The notes under the pieces are model-generated. The model searched no databases and was not told the origin of the DNA. It saw only the letters and a program-made list of their open reading frames with translations. A stretch of 64,000 nt of DNA from Streptomyces indicus (GTDB lineage: Bacteria; Actinomycetota; Actinomycetes; Streptomycetales; Streptomycetaceae), in contig NZ_FNFF01000001.1 in NCBI RefSeq assembly GCF_900100315.1, positions 124,001 through 188,000 of the forward strand, in the 5' to 3' direction. Each line of letters starts with the position of its first letter. Position 1 is the stretch's first letter. The position numbers and the translations under genes were made by a program. Shown one piece after another: positions 57,794 through 64,000 of the stretch.

Positions 57794-58729
57794 ATGCGCA
57801 TCGTCGTCGCCCTCGGAGGCAACGCACTGGCCCGCCGCGGCGAGCCGATGACGGCCGACCATCTCCGCGCCAACGTGCGCGGAGCCTGCCAGGCCCTGGC
57901 CGGTCTCGCGCGCGAGCACGAGGTCGTCATCACGCACGGGAACGGGCCCCAGGTCGGCCTGCTCGCTTTGCAGAATTTGGCATACCAGGACGTGGCCGCG
58001 TATCCGCTGGACATCCTCGGGGCCGAAACCCAGGGCATGATCGGCTATGTGATCCAGCAGGAGCTGTCGAACGCGCTCGTCGGCGAGCGCGAGGTGGCCG
58101 CCGTGATCACCACGACCGAGGTGGACGAGTCCGACCCGGCCTTCGAGCGCCCCACGAAGCTGATCGGCCCGACCTACTCCGCGCAGGACGCGGCCGAGGC
58201 CGCCGCCGAGTACCGCTGGACGATCGCGAAGGACGGCGGTGCGTTCCGCCGGGTCGTCCCCTCGCCCGAGCCGCTCCGCATCATGCAGGCCCCGCTGGTC
58301 AGCCGGCTGCTCGACGGCGGCACGCTCGTGGTGTGCGTGGGCGGCGGCGGTGTCCCGGTCCGTACCGACTCCAAGGGCCGGCAGATCGGGATGCAGGCCG
58401 TCGTGGACAAGGACGCGGCCAGCGCCACGCTCGCCGCGGACCTCGGCGCGGACATGCTGATCATGCTCACCGACGGGGACTTCGTGAGCGAGAACTGGGG
58501 CACGCCCGAGCAGCGCGACATCCTCACCGCGTCGCCCGAGGGCCTGGCGCAGCTCGCCTTCGCCGAGGGCTCGATGAAGCCCAAGGTGGACGCGGCGATA
58601 CGCGTCGCGCAGGCCGGCGGCCGCACGCTGATCGGCCCGCTGGAGCGCCTGGACGACCTGCTCGCGCGCAAGGTGGGCACGGAGATCCGGGCCGAGGTGC
58701 CGGGCGGGATCGAGTACGTCGGCCGATGA
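57794..58729 (+). CDS. arcC: Carbamate kinase
   Basis: Converts carbamoyl phosphate plus ADP to carbamate and ATP; carbamate then decays to CO2 and ammonia. The 311 residues show ALGGNALARRGEPM and HGNGPQVGLL at the substrate loop, VVCVGGGGVPV and VDKDAASATLAADLGADM, ending in GTEI. Full length; both strands of the amino-acid kinase fold are intact. The ATG at 57794 follows AAGGGA. It is divergent from allHFG, like ybcF beside allFGH in E. coli. The pathway role (energy and nitrogen from a carbamoyl group) is the best reading; no arginine deiminase genes are here. Confidence 0.96.
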   Translation: MRIVVALGGNALARRGEPMTADHLRANVRGACQALAGLAREHEVVITHGNGPQVGLLALQNLAYQDVAAYPLDILGAETQGMIGYVIQQELSNALVGEREVAAVITTTEVDESDPAFERPTKLIGPTYSAQDAAEAAAEYRWTIAKDGGAFRRVVPSPEPLRIMQAPLVSRLLDGGTLVVCVGGGGVPVRTDSKGRQIGMQAVVDKDAASATLAADLGADMLIMLTDGDFVSENWGTPEQRDILTASPEGLAQLAFAEGSMKPKVDAAIRVAQAGGRTLIGPLERLDDLLARKVGTEIRAEVPGGIEYVGR

Positions 58730-58735
58730 CGGCGG

Positions 58736-58778
58736 CCGTGCCGCGGCACGGGATGGCGGCAACCGTGCCGCGGCACGG
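58736..58778. repeat. Two identical 16-bp palindromes
   Basis: CCGTGCCGCGGCACGG occurs at 58736-58751 and 58763-58778, 27 bp apart, right after the carbamate kinase stop and before the terminator. Each copy is a perfect palindrome. Confidence 0.85.
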
Positions 58779-58790
58779 CGGGAGCACGAA

Positions 58791-58832
58791 CGGCGGCGGC
58801 CGCGGACCCCTTCAGGTCCGCGGCCGCCGCCG
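58791..58832. terminator. Bidirectional terminator, 18-bp stem
   Basis: CGGCGGCGGCCGCGGACC pairs perfectly with its complement around a six-base CCTTCA loop. It lies between the convergent carbamate kinase and GntR genes. Confidence 0.92.
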
Positions 58833-58887
58833 TTTCATGCCGTGTGGCGCGGGATGCTTCAGGTGGTGCGCGCCGCCAGGGACCCGC

Positions 58888-59541
58888 CTACTCCGCGCCC
58901 GCGTTCCGCCGGTGCGCCGCGATCTTCGCGCGGCTGGTCGCCAGGTGCTGGGCGGCGAGCTCGTCCACGCGGTCCACGTCCCGCGCCTCGATGGCCAGGT
59001 ACAGCTCCTCGTGCTCGTGCGCGAAGAGGTCGAAGTCGTCGTGCTGGCCGAGCAGCCAGCGCATCCGGCTCTGCAGGATCCCGTCGAGCTCGCTGAGCAG
59101 CGCATTGTCGGCCAGTTCCGTGACCGTCTGGTGGAAGTCGGCGGCCTTGCGGCGCGCCGTGCCGCCGTCGCCCTTCGCCGACGCGGCCTGCTGCTCGTCC
59201 AGGTCGGCGCGGAGCTTGGCGAGCCCGGCGCGGGTGCGGCGCTCGGCGGCAAGGCGGAAGGCGAGGGTCTCCAGGGCGGAGCGCACCTCGTTGAGGTCGG
59301 AGACATCGGACTGGCTGAACTCGCGCACCACGGCCCAGGTGCGGGGCCGCGGCGTCACCAGGCCTTCGCTGACGAGGCTGCGCAGCGCGTCGCGCACGGG
59401 CAGCCGGCTGACGCCCAGCTCGGCGGCGATCTCGCGCTCGACCAGCTTGCTGCCGGGAGCACGCGTGCCGTCGATGATCTCGTCGCGCAGGGTGTTCATG
59501 ACCCGCTCCGACTCGGGGGTGAATTCCTCAGCCGTTGCCAT
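58888..59541 (-). CDS. GntR-family regulator, FCD (FadR) subgroup
   Basis: A 217-residue repressor. The N-terminal winged helix contains PGSKLVEREIAAELGVSRLP and the FCD-type VRDALRSLVSEGLV. The C-terminal helical FCD domain bears metal-binding histidines in DFHQTV, HEHEELY and QHLATSR. The ATG at 59541 is supported by the conserved start. TGGTATACCA-type sites lie just upstream of it, before the divergent amidohydrolase, and in the allH/arcC gap. Hence it very likely represses the whole nitrogen-salvage set until a ring intermediate or ureide binds. Confidence 0.94.
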   Translation of the reverse strand: MATAEEFTPESERVMNTLRDEIIDGTRAPGSKLVEREIAAELGVSRLPVRDALRSLVSEGLVTPRPRTWAVVREFSQSDVSDLNEVRSALETLAFRLAAERRTRAGLAKLRADLDEQQAASAKGDGGTARRKAADFHQTVTELADNALLSELDGILQSRMRWLLGQHDDFDLFAHEHEELYLAIEARDVDRVDELAAQHLATSRAKIAAHRRNAGAE

Positions 59542-59603
59542 GGCGTCATTTTCGCATCCGAGATCGCCGCAGCCGCCCCGGACAGCGCCGGAAGCGTCAA
59601 AGT

Positions 59604-59613
59604 TTGTATACCG
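59604..59613. promoter_or_regulatory. GntR/FCD operator, regulator side
   Basis: TTGTATACCG matches TGGTATACCA in 8 of 10 positions. It lies 63 bp before the GntR start, fit for autoregulation. Confidence 0.55.
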
Positions 59614-59691
59614 TTACCACTTCCCACCACTCGGATCGCCGCGAGATTCAGACGAACCTCCACATCAGAGGCCAAGTGGGCCCACTTCATT

Positions 59692-59701
59692 TGGTATCCC
59701 A
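59692..59701. promoter_or_regulatory. GntR/FCD operator, amidohydrolase side
   Basis: TGGTATCCCA matches TGGTATACCA in 9 of 10 positions, 44 bp before the amidohydrolase start. Flanking CACTT (59682-59686) and AAGTG (59700-59704) extend the inverted arms. Confidence 0.6.
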
Positions 59702-59744
59702 AGTGTTAGAGTCCGGGAGTTGCCCACCCCCGCAGGAGGCTCTT

Positions 59745-61214
59745 GTGCACACTCGCTGGCGTGCCGCCCATGTGCTGGCGTATCAGAACGGGCACCATGC
59801 GCTGCTGCGCGAGGGCGAAGTGGTGTGGCAGAACGACACCATCGTCCATGTGGGCCGCGGTTGGGAAGGGCCCGTCGACCGGGACGTGGACCTCGGCGAC
59901 CGTCTCGTCCTGCCGGGCCTCATCGACCTCGACGCGCTCACCGACATCGACCATCTGATCCTCGACTCCTGGGCCTCGGCCGAGACGGGCCCGGGCCTTC
60001 AGTGGTCGCGTGCGTACGCCGCGCGGAGCAGGGACGTGTTCACCCGCGCCCAGCGCAAGGTGGTCCGCGAGTACGCGCTCGTGCAGCTCGCCCTGCACGG
60101 CATCACCACGTACATGCCGATCGCCTCCGAGGTGCACAGCTCCTGGGCGGAGACCTTCGAGGAGTTCGCCGACATGGCGGAGACCTCCCGGCGGATCGGT
60201 CTGCGCGGCTACCTCGGCCCGAGCTACCGCTCCGCGGTCAACATCGTCGACGAGGACGGCCGCCGCGACCTGTACTTCGACGAGGAGCGCGGCCGGGCGG
60301 GCCTGCGCGACGCGGAGCGCTTCCTCGACCATTCCGAAGCGCTGGCCGATCCGCTGGTGCAGGCCGCGCTGCTGCCCTGCCGCGTCGAGACCATGACTCC
60401 GGAGCTGCTGCGCGCCACCGCCGAGCTCGCGCGCCGGCGCGGTGTCCCGGTCCGGCTGCACTGCCTTCAGGGCACCGTCGAGCGTGAACTGGTGCATCGG
60501 CTCCACGACTGCACGCCGCTCGAACTGATCGAGCGCAGCGGCCTGTTCGACACGCATCTGCTGATCCCGCACGGCATCGTCATCGACCGGCACCCGTCCG
60601 TGTCCGGAGAGGACACCGGCGACCTCGACACGCTCGTACGGGCCGGGGTCTCGGTGATCCACTGCCCGCAGACCTCGCTGCGCTACGGCGACGTCCTGCA
60701 CTCCTTCGGCGACTACCGCGCCGCGGGCCTCAACCTGTGCCTCGGCACGGACTCCTTCCCGCCCGACCTGATCCGCGGCATGGATCTCGGCGTGCACCTC
60801 GCGAAGGTGGTCGACGGCCGCGCGGACGCCGCACCGGCCGAGGCGTACGTGGAGGCCGCGACCCTGGGCGGTGCCCGGGCGCTCGGCCGGGACGACCTCG
60901 GCAGGATCGCGCCCGGCGCCCGCGCCGACCTCGTCGCCTTCCGCCTCGACGACATCCGCGACGGCGTCCTCGACGACCCGGTGCGCACCCTGCTGCTCAA
61001 CGGCACGGCCCGCAACGCCACGCACTCCGTGGTAGACGGCCGGCCCGTCCTCGTCGACGGCACGCTGCCCGGTGTGGACATCGAGGCGCTGCGCGCCGAG
61101 GCCCAGGCACTCTTCGCCACGATGCGGGCCGCGTACGGCGAACGGGACCACAAGGGCCGCAGCGCCGACGAGCTCTTCCCGCCCAGCTTCCCCGCCTTCG
61201 ACGAGGCCCGCTGA
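59745..61214 (+). CDS. Amidohydrolase-superfamily protein lacking the HxH motif (chlorohydrolase-type)
   Basis: A 489-residue protein of the TrzA/AtzA-like group. Residues 1-60 form the usual small beta domain ending in LVLPGLI. The strand-1 metal motif, normally His-x-His, reads DLDALTDIDH with Asp61 and Asp63. Later metal-type positions are partly kept: LHCLQGTVERE, LIPHGIVID, and the strand-8 aspartate in LGTDSFPPD. A known subfamily shares the DLDA pattern. The GTG at 59745 lies six bases after CAGGAGG. First gene of the pair downstream of the GntR operators. Activity on a C-N ring or amide bond is inferred; the metal arrangement is doubtful. Confidence 0.88.
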   Translation: MHTRWRAAHVLAYQNGHHALLREGEVVWQNDTIVHVGRGWEGPVDRDVDLGDRLVLPGLIDLDALTDIDHLILDSWASAETGPGLQWSRAYAARSRDVFTRAQRKVVREYALVQLALHGITTYMPIASEVHSSWAETFEEFADMAETSRRIGLRGYLGPSYRSAVNIVDEDGRRDLYFDEERGRAGLRDAERFLDHSEALADPLVQAALLPCRVETMTPELLRATAELARRRGVPVRLHCLQGTVERELVHRLHDCTPLELIERSGLFDTHLLIPHGIVIDRHPSVSGEDTGDLDTLVRAGVSVIHCPQTSLRYGDVLHSFGDYRAAGLNLCLGTDSFPPDLIRGMDLGVHLAKVVDGRADAAPAEAYVEAATLGGARALGRDDLGRIAPGARADLVAFRLDDIRDGVLDDPVRTLLLNGTARNATHSVVDGRPVLVDGTLPGVDIEALRAEAQALFATMRAAYGERDHKGRSADELFPPSFPAFDEAR

Positions 61215-61284
61215 GGCGTTCACCGCCCTCCTCTCCCCGGCACTGAACCAACTCCCCCCGCACCGACCCAAGGAGTCACCACCC

Positions 61285-62505
61285 ATGCTCATCAGGAACG
61301 TCCGCCCGTGGGGCGGCGAGGCCTCCGACATCGAGCTCCAGGACGGCCGGATCGCCGCCGTGCTGCCGCACGACCCGGCGCGTGCCGCGACCGGCGAGTC
61401 GGTGGACGGGCGCGGCCGGCTGGCCCTGCCCACCTTCTCGGACGTCCACTGCCACCTGGACTCCAACCGCGTCGGACTGCCGTTCCGCCCGCACACCGGC
61501 AAGCCGGGCGTGTGGGGCATGACGATGAACGACCGGGAGCACTGGCGCGAGGACGGCCCCGTCGCCGACCGCACCACGCGGCTGCTGGGTCGCATGATCG
61601 AGCGCGGCACCACGCGCGTGCGCAGCTACGCGCAGATCGACGCGGACTGCGGTCTCGAGCGCTTCGAGGGCGTACTCGCCGCGAAGGAGGCGCACAAGGA
61701 CCGCGCCGAGGTGGAGATCATCGCGTTCCCGCAGGCAGGTCTCCTCCTGGAGAAGGGGGTGCCGGAGCTGATGGACCAGGCGCTCGCCTCGGGCGCCGCG
61801 GTGGTCGGCGGCATCGACCCCTGCACGCTCGACCGCGACCCGGTGCGGCACCTGGACATCGTCTTCGACCTCGCCGAACGCCACCAGGCTCCGGTGGACA
61901 TCCACCTCCACGAGCCGGGCCACCTGGGCGTGTTCAGCACCGACCTGATCCTGGAGCGCACGCGCGCGCTCGGCATGCAGGGCAAGGTGACGCTCTCGCA
62001 CGCCTACGAACTCGGCACCGTCGACGAGGCCACCACGCGCCGCCTCATCGAGGAGTTCGCGGAGCTCGACATCTCGATGGCCACCATCGCGCCGGCCCAG
62101 CAGCTCACCGCGCTGCCCCTGGTCGACCTCACCAAGGCGGGCGTTCGCGTGGGACTCGGCGAGGACGGCCAGCGCGACTTCTGGTCCCCGTACGGCAACG
62201 GCGACATGCTCGACCGCACCTGGCAGCTGGCCTTCACCAGCCGCTTCCGCGCCGACGAACTGATCGAGCACGCCTGGGCCGTGGCCAGCCGCGGCGGCCA
62301 CGCGATCCTCGACCCGTCGCAGCAGCGGCTCACCTCCACCGCCGACCGTCCGGGCGTGGACGTCGGCGACGCGGCGGACCTGATCCTGGTCGAGGGCGAC
62401 ACGGTGGCGGCCGCCGTCATGGACCGCGGCTCGGACCGTACGGTGCTGCGCGCCGGCCGTGTGGTGGCGGACCAGCTGCGGCTCGTCTGGCCGCGCGTCC
62501 CGTAG
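61285..62505 (+). CDS. Amidohydrolase, cytosine-deaminase (CodA)-like
   Basis: A 406-residue metal-dependent deaminase or hydrolase. The first motif is FSDVHCHLDSNRVG, giving His55 and His57. The third metal-type histidine is in VDIHLHEPGHLG (about 205), LSHAYELG (about 238) holds another conserved histidine, and the aspartate is in VGLGEDGQRDF (about 295). This order and the HEPG glutamate match CodA, which converts cytosine to uracil and ammonia, and also act on isoguanine-like or creatinine-like rings. The ATG at 61285 follows AAGGAG. It lies 70 bp after the atypical amidohydrolase, on the same transcript. Confidence 0.92.
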   Translation: MLIRNVRPWGGEASDIELQDGRIAAVLPHDPARAATGESVDGRGRLALPTFSDVHCHLDSNRVGLPFRPHTGKPGVWGMTMNDREHWREDGPVADRTTRLLGRMIERGTTRVRSYAQIDADCGLERFEGVLAAKEAHKDRAEVEIIAFPQAGLLLEKGVPELMDQALASGAAVVGGIDPCTLDRDPVRHLDIVFDLAERHQAPVDIHLHEPGHLGVFSTDLILERTRALGMQGKVTLSHAYELGTVDEATTRRLIEEFAELDISMATIAPAQQLTALPLVDLTKAGVRVGLGEDGQRDFWSPYGNGDMLDRTWQLAFTSRFRADELIEHAWAVASRGGHAILDPSQQRLTSTADRPGVDVGDAADLILVEGDTVAAAVMDRGSDRTVLRAGRVVADQLRLVWPRVP

Positions 62506-62570
62506 CGCCGTGGGCCCTTGCCCGGGACCTCGCTTTCCGGGCAAGGGCGTTGACCGTGCCGGGCGTACGT

Positions 62571-62620
62571 ATACGAGGAGGCCCTCACCCTGAATGATCA
62601 GGGTGAGGGCCTCCTCGTAT
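62571..62620. terminator. Long bidirectional terminator, 23-bp stem
   Basis: A perfect 23-bp stem (left arm 62571-62593, right arm 62598-62620) with an ATGA loop lies between the convergent amidohydrolase and ABC ATPase genes. The arms begin ATACGAGGAGG and end CCTCCTCGTAT. Confidence 0.95.
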
Positions 62621-62657
62621 GCGGACGTCTCAGGCCGCCGCCCGCACGCCGGACACC

Positions 62658-63671
62658 TCAGGCCGCCGCCCGCGCGTCCGGCGCCTTCCCGTCCTCGCCC
62701 ACCAGGTGACAGGCGACCTCGCGCGGCGCCCCGCCCGGCTCGGCGGCCGGCAGGACCCGCAGCTCCGGGGCCTCGGTGCGGCAGCGGTCGGTGGCGAGCG
62801 GGCAGCGGGTGTGGAAGTGGCAGCCCGGCGGGGGATCCAGCGGGCTCGGCAGGTCGCCGCCGAGCACGATCCGCTCCCGCCCCGCCCGCGGGTCCGGCAC
62901 CGGCGCCGCGGAGAGCAGCGCCTGCGTGTACGGGTGCTTCGGATCCGCGAACAGCTCGCCGGCCGGGGCCTGTTCGACGATGCGGCCCAGGTACATCACG
63001 GCGATCCGGTCGGCCAGATACTCCACCGCCGCCAGGTCGTGCGTGATGAACAGGCAGCCGAACCCGCGATCCTTCTGCAGGTCCGCGAGCAGGTTGAGCA
63101 CCGAGGCCTGCACGGACACGTCGAGGGCCGAGGTGGGTTCGTCGGCGACGAGCAGCGCCGGCTCCACGGACAGGGCGCGCGCGATGGAGACGCGCTGGCG
63201 CTGGCCGCCCGAGAGCTGGTGCGGTGTGCGGTCGGCCAGTTCGGGCCGCAGGCCGACCTGGCGCAGGAGCTCGTCCACGCGGGCCGAGGCTTCGGCGCGG
63301 CTCGCGAGTCCGTGCAGCCGCAGCGGTTCGGCGATGATCTGCCGGATCGTCATGCGCGGGTTCAGGGAGGACGAGGGGTCCTGGAAGACCAGGTGGACCT
63401 TCTTGCGCAGCGGCCGCATCTGCCGGGCGGACAGCGAGGTGACGTCCGTACCGTCGATGACCACCTCACCGCCGGTCGGGGTGTCGAGCCGGACCACGCA
63501 GCGGCCCACGGTCGACTTGCCGCTGCCCGACTCCCCGACCAGGCCGACGACTTCGCCGGGTCCGATGGTGAGCGAGACGCCGTCGACGGCGCGCACGCTG
63601 CCGGACGGCGCGGGAAAGTGACGCCGGAGGCCGCGGACGTCCAGGACGGGGGTGGTCACCCGGTCGGTCAT
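62658..63671 (-). CDS. Oligopeptide-type ABC transporter ATPase (OppF/DppF)
   Basis: A 337-residue ATPase. Walker A is GESGSGKST, the signature [15 protein letters not shown] and Walker [13 protein letters not shown], and the H-loop [13 protein letters not shown]. The C-terminal oligopeptide/dipeptide transporter domain has [16 protein letters not shown] and the cysteine-rich [20 protein letters not shown], which binds an iron-sulphur cluster in some members. It is the last gene of an operon entering from the right, overlapping the next ATPase by four bases (ATGA). The cargo is a peptide, nickel, or another N-compound; it may serve the adjacent salvage genes. Confidence 0.95.
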   Translation of the reverse strand: MTDRVTTPVLDVRGLRRHFPAPSGSVRAVDGVSLTIGPGEVVGLVGESGSGKSTVGRCVVRLDTPTGGEVVIDGTDVTSLSARQMRPLRKKVHLVFQDPSSSLNPRMTIRQIIAEPLRLHGLASRAEASARVDELLRQVGLRPELADRTPHQLSGGQRQRVSIARALSVEPALLVADEPTSALDVSVQASVLNLLADLQKDRGFGCLFITHDLAAVEYLADRIAVMYLGRIVEQAPAGELFADPKHPYTQALLSAAPVPDPRAGRERIVLGGDLPSPLDPPPGCHFHTRCPLATDRCRTEAPELRVLPAAEPGGAPREVACHLVGEDGKAPDARAAA

Positions 63672-64000
63672 GCGGAGACCTCCTCTTCGGGTTGCGGGGT
63701 GACGGGGTGGTGGCAGGCGATGCGGTGGCCTCCCGCGAGGGTGCGCAGCTGCGGCCGTCCACCGCGGCAGTCGTCCTCGGCGAAGGCGCAGCGCGGCGCG
63801 AACGTGCAGGCGTCGGGCCGGCTGCGCAGGTCGGGCACGAGTCCCGGGATCTCGTTGAGCCGGGCCCGGCCGTCCTTCGTACGGCTGCCGGGGCGGAGCA
63901 CGGCGCCGAGCAGACCACGGGTGTACGGGTGCGAGGGCGCGGCGAACAGCTCGTCCACCGGGGCCTGTTCGACCGGTCGGCCCGCGTACATGACGAGTAC
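63668..64000 (-). CDS. Oligopeptide-type ABC transporter ATPase (OppD/DppD), C-terminal part
   Basis: Only the last 110 residues are in the window. They begin VLVMYAGRPVEQAPVDELFA, the phrase following the H-loop in OppD/DppD ATPases, and continue HPYTRGLLGAVLRPGSRTKD. The oligopeptide domain CTFAPRCAFAEDDCRGGRPQ closes the chain, with the same cysteine cluster as its partner. The stop overlaps the OppF-type ATG by four bases. It is the second ATPase of a standard OppDF pair. The N-terminal part, permeases and binding protein should lie to the right. Confidence 0.93.
   Translation of the reverse strand, partial: VLVMYAGRPVEQAPVDELFAAPSHPYTRGLLGAVLRPGSRTKDGRARLNEIPGLVPDLRSRPDACTFAPRCAFAEDDCRGGRPQLRTLAGGHRIACHHPVTPQPEEEVSA

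Overview
The window is very GC-rich, with strongly GC-biased third codon positions, frequent GTG and occasional TTG starts, and gene families typical of filamentous actinomycetes (DUF6643, TerD, Rv1733c-like, Cds1, an ECF41 sigma factor, many orphan regulators). A Streptomyces chromosome or close relative is the best reading. There are 65 protein genes, two of them cut by the window edges. I saw no tRNA, rRNA, insertion sequence, prophage, CRISPR array or replication origin.

Layout. 0-18.4 kb is catabolic. It holds an MHS-type transporter fragment and a 3-hydroxybutyrate-dehydrogenase-like SDR, a short unrelated block (hypotheticals, a secreted D,D-carboxypeptidase, the dihydroxyacetone kinase operon dhaKLM), a MarR regulator, and an 11-gene minus-strand operon (16.7 to 6.4 kb). 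That operon encodes an aldehyde dehydrogenase, an extradiol dioxygenase, an aspartate-dehydrogenase-like enzyme, an alpha/beta hydrolase, a cupin, two SDRs, a TPP enzyme, a ferredoxin reductase, a small protein and a Rieske oxygenase. An MFS transporter is divergent from it. Near-identical inverted repeats (TTRAGC-SCTWAG type) lie upstream of the MarR gene and in the operon/MFS divergent promoter, so MarR probably controls both.

18.5-52 kb is core or accessory housekeeping in small units: GNAT, HxlR/DoxX, NUDIX, apolipoprotein N-acyltransferase, a racemase, HpnB-like glycosyltransferase, a double TerD protein, MOSC, a beta-helix/AAA+ fusion, a membrane lipase-like protein, a DeoR regulator, Cds1, an anti-sigma-type ATPase, a MacB/FtsX-type ABC exporter, ROK, LUD, ECF41 sigma factor, AlkB and S41 peptidase. 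Many genes here have a -10-like hexamer 6-7 nt before the start codon and no Shine-Dalgarno sequence, which suggests leaderless transcripts.

52-62.6 kb is a nitrogen-salvage regulon. A minus-strand operon allH-allF-allG-NCS1 permease encodes homologues of E. coli YlbF/FdrA/YlbE, which are linked to oxamate carbamoyltransferase. Divergent from it is a carbamate kinase, followed by a GntR/FCD regulator and two amidohydrolases (one atypical, one cytosine-deaminase-like). TGGTATACCA-type palindromes lie in both divergent promoter regions. The inferred logic is: import an N-heterocycle or ureide, open it with the amidohydrolases, transfer its carbamoyl group to phosphate, and make ATP, CO2 and ammonia with carbamate kinase. 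The right edge carries an oligopeptide-type ABC transporter ATPase pair, the second cut by the window end.
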